A DNA stretch of 64,000 bases, taken from Cricetomys ansorgei. Taxonomy: Eukaryota > Chordata > Mammalia > Rodentia > Nesomyidae. The translations under genes and the position numbers were made by a program. Within the stretch, counting starts at the first letter, position 1, and each line of letters begins with the position of its first letter. The notes beneath the pieces were generated by a model. It was not told the DNA's origin. It worked only from the letters and a program-made list of their open reading frames with translations, and searched no databases. Location of the stretch: positions 9,260,001 to 9,324,000 of the forward strand of contig JAMJFZ010003624.1 of NCBI GenBank assembly GCA_026225945.1, read 5' to 3'. Shown here one piece after another: positions 56,468 to 64,000 of the stretch.

Positions 56468-56528
56468 GAGAATTAGGCATTTTGTGTCCCTCAAGAAGCT
56501 GTGCTGTACCGCCGACAGTAACAAGCAG
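56468..56528 (+). CDS. Pde8b: Pde8b coding exon (61 nt): last PAS strand and start of linker
   Basis: One base completes Gly, followed by 20 codons: RIRHFVSLKKLCCTADSNKQ. The acceptor (ttgtttatgttattag, 56467) has an interrupted pyrimidine tract and looks weak; the donor is CAG|GTACGA. The first residue is Arg where I recall Lys in human (GGKIRHF), and CCTADSNKQ differs from the human CCTTDNNKQ as I remember it; both changes are conservative. The following exon should begin IHKIHR or similar. I did not find it in 56529-64000, so it lies beyond the window. Confidence 0.95.
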
Positions 56529-56937
56529 GTACGATATTCAGTGTCCCTCATGCCTTGTCAGCTTGCCCATGCGTCACCCCGCCCGTCCCTGTTCTCCGCT
56601 TGCCCCTCCTCCACATTTCCTTGTAATAGCCAACTAAGAAGGTTTACTGGGAAACCTATGGCAGTACCTTTTTTCTTTTTTCTTTTTTTTTTTTTTCAGT
56701 TCTTTGCAAGCCTGTCTTACTTTGTTAGGAGTGTGCTTTGGTTGTTCTATGCCTCACGGCTCTCCCCAGGCTCATACATTTTCTGGGAACGCAAGATTCT
56801 TCCGCAAAACCAGGGAAAGTGTTGCAATTCCTGCCTCAATTTCTTTACCAAATGAGAAGTCTATATCCATGTGAGCACCCGCTCCTCTGGCTCCTCCAGC
56901 CAGAATAAGAACCATTTCCAATTACTACTGTGATTTT

Positions 56938-57066
56938 CTTCTTCTTCTTCTTCTTCTTCTTCTTCTTCTTCTTCTTCTTCTTCTTCTTCTTCTTCTTCTC
57001 CTTCTCCTTCTCCTTCTCCTTCTCCTTCTCCTTCTCCTTCTCCTTCTCCTTCTCCTTCTTCTTCTT
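56938..57066. repeat. (TTC)n / (TTCTCC)n pure pyrimidine tract
   Basis: About twenty TTC units pass into ten or so TTCTCC units and back to TTC. The complementary strand is all purine. It lies 410 nt downstream of the last exon seen. Confidence 0.97.
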
Positions 57067-57157
57067 GCATTACATCATGGAGAGGAGTACATTTTGAATG
57101 CTGTCTTCTGGAGTAACAGAATTTTAGCAAGTTGGTAAATTGAAGAATGTTTTGCAG

Positions 57158-57300
57158 GGAGGTGGTGGCAACACTCAAGAGAGGCAGAGGCAGGTGGATC
57201 TCTGTGAGTTCGAGGCCAGCCTGATCTACAGAGTGAGTTCCAGGACAGCCAGAGTTATATATAACAGAGAAACCCTTTCTCAACACTCCCCCAAATTAAT
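57158..57300 (+). repeat. B1 SINE
   Basis: gggaggtggtggcaacactc is shortened at the 5' side, then the body is complete to gaaaccctttctc. A tatata insertion sits in the gagttacaacagag variant site. An AAT-rich tail follows. Confidence 0.92.
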
Positions 57301-58680
57301 AATAATAATATTTTAAGGTAGTTTTATTTCCACCTTATAATTCATTCCACCTATATAATTTATTCATACTATGAGGTCTGAAACAAATATGGCTTATCAA
57401 TGAGCTACTTTGAATGCATAAAAGGTGACCTTTGATTTTGGCTTTCCAAGAAGGGACAGTATCTCTTAGGAGTTTCAAAGGCACCTGGGGCGTAATCCAT
57501 CATTTTCTCACACAGTGGGGATGCTGAGGGGCAGGATGTGGTTTGGCCAGATGGGGAGCTAAACTGGGGGGCAGCAAGATGGAAGCCCGGAGGGCTCCTC
57601 CTAGAGAGGAATGCTAAAGAGCCAGAGGTGCTGGATTCAGTGAACTTCATGGAGCCCCCGATGTCAGATGTATCTGTGGCCGTGTGCTTACTCCTACGAT
57701 CGAGTCCGACCCACAGTGCATCCTGTGCCACTGAGAACCTAATGTAGGATCAGGAACGGCTCTGTTAGCAACACACGCAGAGAGGCGCTTGGAACCCTTG
57801 GGGAGGAAGGGAGCAGACTGTCGTGGCAAGGAGACCGTCAACATCAAACACCCTGAGGCACACCAGGAGGAGGACTGAGGCTCGCATGAGCGGTGACAGG
57901 CAGAGGGATGTGGAACCCTGGTGTTCCTTCAGAGGGGGACGGCTGTGTGCGAAGGGATGCAGGCCACTCTTTTCAAGCCGTGGATCTGCAGAAGAGGACG
58001 GGCTGACTTTAGCGGCAGCCATTCTCATGGCATGAGTTAAGCAGGGACAACTGATGTCCAAAGTCCATGGTGTGTATGCCCTTCTCCCACAGAAGCCACC
58101 ACAGTGGCCTCGGGCTAGCTCTCCTCAATGTCAAGATCAGCTCCTGGCCTTGCGTTTCAGCGAGGGATCAAGCTATAAGCCGGGCAGTTCCTTCTCCTCT
58201 CTCCCCTTCATTCTTGTCTTTCTCATCTAGTCAAGCAATTCCAGTGTCCTTATTGTCAGTCTCTGTACCCCCACATCCTCAAATCCTACCAGTCCTTCAT
58301 GGCGCATCCCAAGGATCAGGAAGTAGCACCTCCTTCCCCAGACCCCCAAAGTCCCTTTCTGGCTTGGTCTCCTTCCCCACTGTCACAGCTCTGTGTGTGC
58401 TAAGTTACACCTCCCGAGCAGTGTCACTGGCTTTGTAGGCCAGCTGCCAGCACATAGTAGGCCTGGGGCTGTTGGTTAGCTTGGGGGAAGTGGAGTGTCT
58501 CAGTCCTGGCCTCCTGTGAACTCTGCCTGCTGCCCACGGAGCAGACAGGCCATTGGCGGAGGATGCCAGGACACGCAGGCCGCCCGCCTCTGCAGCTCTA
58601 AATAGAAACCCCTTTGCTACCATGAATCAGTTGCTGTTCTGAGAAGAGCGAAAACACAGAGCTCGGATCCCCTGAGCCGC

Positions 58681-58688
58681 TGACGTCA
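58681..58688. promoter_or_regulatory. Consensus cAMP response element (TGACGTCA)
   Basis: A perfect palindromic CRE octamer. A second lies 212 bp downstream at 58893. Function is inference. Confidence 0.45.
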
Positions 58689-58892
58689 CCTAATGGTGTT
58701 GTACAGGCCTAAGAGACTCTTAGATTTTTCCAATAGTAAAGCATCCCGTCCCTCTGGCTGGCTACCGCACTTTTCTCCCTCCCCAAGGAAGTCTGAAGCC
58801 ATGGAGACAGCTCCGGGCTGGGGAGGGCTGTTGGAGCAGAGCGGCCTGTCTGCGGGCGTTTGTTCTGAGAAGCAGCTCCCAGAGTCCAGCCC

Positions 58893-58900
58893 TGACGTCA
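58893..58900. promoter_or_regulatory. Consensus cAMP response element (TGACGTCA)
   Basis: The second perfect CRE octamer. The 500 bp around the pair is less AT-rich than its surroundings and free of recognised repeats. Confidence 0.45.
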
Positions 58901-60553
58901 GAATCAACCTCGTGGGCTTGCATTTGAACGGGGAATGGAGCTGTGTTCCAGGCAGTTCGTTTCTGGTCGTGTTTGTCATCACCGAAGATTCTTTCTGCAA
59001 GAGACTGGAAAGCTCGGCAAGGCGTGTCTGCTGCACATTCCTGTTCCCTGCACGCACGCTGTCCCCAGAGCCCCACAAGACACCTGTTCAGCACAGGCGC
59101 CTGGAAGCCATGGGCCAGAGACAGGCAAACAGATTAAACAAAGTGTAGCCCAAGGAGAGAGAAAACTGAAACTGGACAGGCCCCGAACCCCGGACCCGGG
59201 GAGGCTGGGGGATAGCATCTGTTGGGGCATGGCCATGCTCTCTTTGGGTGCCTTTACGTGTAGCAGAGCAGAGAAACAACATGGAGGACCTCAGACCTAC
59301 AAAGCCTCCAACGCCTCCAACATTTACTGTCTGACTCTCTACAGGAGGTACTTTCTGACCTTGGTTCTAGAAGAGAATTTCTTCTCTGCATTTCCTACTT
59401 GCTTAGGCCACCTACAGCCTAGGTTTCCCAGACTTAGCCAGTCACACAAACACCGGACATCCTGTATCTTCATGCCTGCAGCCTGTCTCGGAACCTGTCA
59501 GCCCCTTTCTGTGGCCGCAGAAGGCGTGTGAGCTCCTAGGTTCCTTGATCTGTTTGCCTTCTCACCGGGTCTGACTCCAAATCAGAAAGAATGTGTAAAA
59601 CTGTAGGAATCCATCACCGCAGAAGACAGTATCACCATAGCAACTGTTCCTGAGCTGGCCCTGGGCCTGACCTCAGGGCAAGAAGCCTGTTGAAAGCAGA
59701 GGGGGCTCCTCCATGCTACTCCATCTTGACCATGACAATATGGTGCGAGTGGCTATTCCAGAAGCCAGTGTGCTTGACGCCTAAGGGGAGGGAGCATCGC
59801 AAGTGGACGGTGTGGAGTGCCCGTCGGGCAGCCCGGTGTTCGCATTGATGTATGATACATGGGGCCATGGAGAAGCCCTTGGAAAGGTACCGGCATCTCC
59901 TGTCCCACAAGGAAGGGATTTTCTTAAAGAGCTGGGGAGCACAGCTCTCTGAGAGAGCCGTCCATCCCACAGTGGGTATCTGTGAGGTATATGTAGCCAG
60001 GCTCAGATAAAATGTTCTGGCTAATCAACCATCCAGGACTACCATAGTGAAACCTTACTTTGGGGTACAGATTTTTTTGAGGGGGGGTATTAGAACTGTA
60101 ACGTCAGTGTCCTCTGGGGTGGGTCCCAGCACCCTGTCTTCTTTGAGAGTTACTGCCAACGTGGGTGGCTTCAAGACTCACAGGCAGCAACCAGCTCTGG
60201 CTGATGGGTAACTAATCACTGGTCCCAAGAGCAGAGTCTGAGCTGGGTTTAAAAGTCAGAACAAAACTGTCTCGAGTCTCTGCCTCGGCCTCCGGTCCTC
60301 TCCCTGCCAAACAGATCCCGTGCTGAGTCTGACCCGTATATAAAACCATCGTGTCTCACAGGGCATTACAAAGAGTATCTGCTTATCATCCAAGTGGGAC
60401 TTCCTTCTGCAACTACAACTTCAGTGGCCTCCTCGAGGGGCCACTCCCATTCTGTCGCTGTTGTGCAATCACAAGGCAGAGTTTGAGTGCATGTGACTTA
60501 CAGCAGGTGTTCTGAAATATTTGTTGAAAGATTTAGGAAAGCCACAAAATCAA

Positions 60554-60692
60554 CATATACATACACACACACACATATGTATGTATATATATATGTGTGT
60601 ATGTATATACATATACATACATACATGTATACATATATATAAACATACATATATGTGTGTGTATTATGTATATATGCGTGTATGTATATATG

Positions 60693-60741
<49 letters not shown>
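60554..60741. repeat. Compound (TA/CA/GT)n microsatellite
   Basis: Mixed ata, caca and gtat units end in a pure GT run of about 40 nt (60697-60740). Confidence 0.95.
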
Positions 60742-60743
<2 letters not shown>

Positions 60744-61529
60744 CTGAATCTGAGTTCTAATGGAGTGCCTGCTCAGTTGCTGGAAGGTACAAGACAGGAA
60801 CTTAAGAACTTACAGCAGGGAAGGGGATGCAGAGGGGACACTGGTGGCGTTGTGGTAGCATCTGGTAGGATTGTGCATGTGGAAGATCTTGGCTCAGAGA
60901 AAGAGACACGTTGTCAGCCTGGTGGTGGCGGCTGATAAAGCTGGTTGTGACCGGCTTTGTGAGGTTCAGAGGTCTGATTGTGAGAGTGCGTTCCCTGGCA
61001 AGGGGGAGGGTAAACCGAAGATGCCTGGGACCTATACTGAACACAGTTGGGGAGACCTGCCCAGGTGTGGGTAGACTAGTGGAGAAGCTCAGGCCTCGTG
61101 GCTGGCAAGGTAGCAGACCCAGAGCTGGCTACTTTTGAACAGTGGTGGGCTCCTCTGTGCGCTCTGCTTTCTTCGTGTTCTCTCTGGCATCACCAGGTGT
61201 TTACAAGGCGTCGGACAGCGGTGGAAGATGAGGGAAAGAGAAGAGAACTGTCTCTCAGCCTTACAGCACACCAGCATAGGAAACTGATTCATGTCTGAGC
61301 AGGCGAATGCAATGGATAGACCCCGCCTGCCATCCCAGCTGTGTCTCCGGCCCCGCGATGCATTGGGAAAGGGATGGCTTCTGTTTGGGAAACTGTTTCT
61401 CCCTGGTCCCGGTTATGGTTCTCCAACATGTCTCTTTCTCCCATACCGGGCCTGACAGCACAGGTGCAGAACCAGCTCATCCGTCCTTCCCCCTGAGCCC
61501 ATTGTCCAATTAAGCCGGCCGGCTGTTCG

Positions 61530-61990
61530 TTTCTTTTTGCCATTAATGTTTCATAGTTGTGATGTATTGCAGGGACAAAAAAAATGGCGTGGGTGGGATT
61601 TATTTAGTTTGCTGTTTAATTTAAATTTGAAAAATTCACCCGTCACCCTTTGGGACATTAAAACTATTGGGTTTTTTTTTTCTAAATTATCTTTAATAAA
61701 TCATTTCTTGGTGGCGCTACGGGGCTGGCACTCCAAATCTTATTTCTCCGCCTGTCACTGTCGGGCTTCAGGTGACAAACTGTCTGCCCTATTATCTGTA
61801 GAAGCACGGTACTCTGCGGGCCTAGTCGCATGGCATTTAATGAAATGGCACATCAGAGAGCTACGCTGTTGGCTGATTCTGTCATTGTGCAAATGTCATG
61901 GCGTGTGTGTGCACAAGCTGAGAAGGTCACAAATGTCGCCAGGTGGTCACTGCTGTTTATAAACGGTCCAGCACTGACAGAGATGTCATT
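61530..61990. promoter_or_regulatory. Candidate conserved non-coding element
   Basis: This repeat-free block is rich in homeodomain-type TAAT/ATTA and other compact motifs (gccattaatgtttcatag, ggcatttaatgaaatggc, gtcattgtgcaaatgtcatg). It has no SINE debris and no repeat I recognise. This texture is typical of deeply conserved intronic enhancers, but I cannot align it here. Confidence 0.35.
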
Positions 61991-63049
61991 GCAGTTGAGG
62001 GGTATCACCCAAGTTGTGGCCCACAGCACCGCCTTGCTGTGCAGGGGTGCTGCAGCCTGTAGGGAGGAGCCTGAGCTGCAGGTGCGAAGCCGAGCCAGTG
62101 TTCTGATGAGTGTCCTCATTCTTCCCGGAGGCTGGAGAGCAGGAGCACATCTGCAGATCTGCCTCGCGCCCTAGGCTTCTGTCCTTGTGGTTGGACTGGT
62201 GAGCTCCGTCCCGCAGCATACCTTCTGGCTCTGACCACCTTGGCCTCTGACTCCAGAAAGTCATTCGGCAGCCTGGAGGACGTTCCGTTTTCTTAAGGTT
62301 CCTAAGGGCCCTGAGTCGCAGAGTTTGGGCAAGGCATAGGGGTGGACAGCTTTGCACAGCCATAACAACCTACCCATCATTCCTTTTGCTGCACCTGCAC
62401 CCTGGCTGCCATGATCACCGGCTCCAGTGTACTGCTGGAGCCAGTGAGACTAGGGTAGACTTTGCAACTCCTGTGTTCTTCCAGGAGAATAAGGAACTTC
62501 AGGTATGGAAGTCTCTGGGGTTCCTGGGGATTGACCTTTTACACTCTGTCTTCTACGGCAGCATTTCCAGAAGAAAGGGTGGTTCCTGTTTGGACTCTGA
62601 CACCTGCATGTCTCTGCCAGAAGAACCCTTAATTTCTCCAGAACCCTGAGCTAAAGGCTCACCTCTTCCCTGGTGTACCCCACCCCCATCCAGTGTCAGC
62701 TCTTCTACCTGACACTTAGACCATTTATTTTTTTCTTTAAAACTTAGCCTGGCCCTGCAGCCTCTGAGGTCTGTTTAAGTGTCTTGAGCCCCAGTGTATA
62801 GCCTTTGGCCCTCTTGTGACACGGCCCCCTCCAATGCATTCCTCCTGTAGGCTGATCCGCACAGCGCCCTGTTCTCTAAGGTCCAGATTCCCCTATATGT
62901 ATTCAAGGGTGGAGCCCTTGCCTCTGTACTCAGGTCTTGGGCTTTATTCAATCTCCTGTACCACAGCATGGCAGGAGAGAATGACCTGGTTCCTCCCATG
63001 AAGTGTCTGCCCCCCTTACAGTGAATGTCTGTCCTTTGGGGGCCTCAAA

Positions 63050-64000
63050 CATTTAAAAAAAAAATCAACCAATCGTAAGTGTGCTTCTGTATAACCCACG
63101 ACAACACGCACACCCGTGTGGCCCACGAGACAAAGCATACCACTGACACCCTACAAGTCTGTTCGTCCATCTCCCCCCATTGATCTGCCCCTTCACCTGC
63201 CTGGTTCCCCCTCCACCCTGTCATAGAGCAGTTTCGTTAAGAATGTCATCGCAGCAGAGTCATATGATACATGCATATTCTGTAAAGCATTTCTTGGCTT
63301 ATGTTTTTAAGGCCTGTGTTTTTTAGTGTATGTGCGCCGTGGCTTTTACCACTGAGCAGTGTTCTGCCGGGTGAATACATGTTGCTTGGTTGGTTAGTTT
63401 GTTATGGGTTTTGTTTTTTAATCTGTTGTCTTATTGGTGGCACCTGGACTGGTTCTGTTCTTGGGCTATTATGAACAAACCTGTTATGAGCGTTCTACAT
63501 GCTCTGTTGTAAGGTGTTTTCATTTCCTTTGGGAACACGAGCCGTGGCAGACTCGCTAAGTCACAGGTCAGGCGCGTGTCTGCTTTATAAGCCGCTGCCA
63601 ACTCTTTCTCCCGAGAAGTTCTGTCATCTGACATCCCCCAAAACAGTGAGCGAGAGAGACCGTACTCTCGTCAAGAGGTGATTTCAGCCATTTGGTAGGT
63701 GTGTGGGTTCTGGTTTGTAAGTGTGTCTCTGTATAGTCCCCGGCAATGCGCACGCGTTGGTGACCAGTGACTGAGGAGTTCTCCGCACGTAATGGCCTCT
63801 TGTATACCATCTTTGTAAAGTGTCGATCGAGGACCTTTGTCATTTTAATTGGGTTGTCTTTATCATTGAGCTGAACTACGCGATACGTCAATCCACTGCC
63901 AGATATGTTTGTTCAAGTTTTCCTCTGTTCCTTCTTATTCATGTAACAATATTTTGATGGATAGCTTTGAACTTGATAGCGTTTAATATGTTAGTGTGTG
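63050..64000 (-). repeat. Old L1 3' region, antisense, running off the window
   Basis: The order of phrases fits antisense L1M: catatgatacatgcatattc, ttcttgggctattatgaac, gttttcatttcctttgggaa, tttggtaggtgtgtggg, ttaattgggttgtctttatc and actgccagatatg. It continues past 64000. Confidence 0.75.

Larger units (their letters stand above)
56529..64000 (+). other. Pde8b: Pde8b intron (3' part of window)
   Basis: It contains a TTC/TTCTCC tract (56938-57066), a sense B1 (57158-57300), two perfect CRE octamers (58681 and 58893), a mixed TA/GT microsatellite (60554-60741), a conserved-looking block (about 61530-61990) and an antisense L1 (about 63050-64000). The next PDE8B exon was not found. The longest open frames, at 58693-59148 and 58935-59531, do not resemble PDE8B. 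Confidence 0.8.

Noticed and set aside
56861..57286. Minus-strand frame with a poly-Glu stretch
   Set aside because: It translates the TTC/TTCTCC tract plus an antisense B1; there is no start context or homology.
58935..59531. 198-codon plus-strand frame
   Set aside because: There is no known domain, no PDE8B similarity and no clear splice context. It lies in a GC-richer stretch where long frames arise by chance; the region is kept as a regulatory candidate only.
56529..64000. Next PDE8B exon (expected start IHKIHR)
   Set aside because: I looked for it in all plus-strand frames and did not find it; it is presumed downstream of the window.

Overview
The window is mammalian nuclear DNA from a muroid rodent. 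Long non-coding stretches are punctuated by short exons with GT/AG borders, and rodent SINEs (B1, B2/B3-like, B4-like), old L1 pieces and CA/GT/TA/GA microsatellites are scattered throughout. There are no bacterial-style genes or operons and no CRISPR array.

The only gene I can support is Pde8b, encoding the high-affinity, cAMP-specific, IBMX-insensitive phosphodiesterase 8B. It lies on the + strand. I placed nine internal coding exons by eye: 15990-16046, 30830-31020, 34631-34690, 37034-37091, 42587-42675, 48558-48636, 52381-52521, 54295-54383 and 56468-56528. Their lengths (57, 191, 60, 58, 89, 79, 141, 89, 61) join in phase into 825 nt, or 275 uninterrupted codons. They encode the end of the N-terminal linker, the receiver-like (REC) domain and the PAS domain. 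The 5' exon(s) with the start codon and N-terminus lie upstream of the window. The exons for the PAS-to-catalytic linker and the HD-type phosphodiesterase domain lie downstream.

Layout: 1-15989 is intron with SINEs, an old L1 and simple repeats. 16047-30829 is a long intron carrying a fragmented, SINE-riddled antisense L1 (about 18.9-21.1 kb), a 380-bp CA array, two unassigned duplicated segments and candidate LTR-type elements. 31021-56467 holds the closely spaced REC and PAS exons. 56529-64000 is intron with a TTC tract, two perfect CRE sites, a conserved-looking AT-rich block near 61.5-62.0 kb and an antisense L1 that runs off the window end.

The most interesting observations are these: a 38-bp minisatellite that begins a few bases after the donor of the alternatively spliced 141-nt PAS exon and repeats an acceptor-like pyrimidine-AG motif in each unit; a second C-rich minisatellite starting right after another exon donor; a B1 with three instead of two 29-nt internal units; two unassigned repeat pairs, one copy of each sitting inside a recognisable repeat; a perfect 36-nt palindrome beside an exon; and paired consensus CREs inside a cAMP phosphodiesterase gene. 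I saw no evidence of a wholly new multi-gene system.
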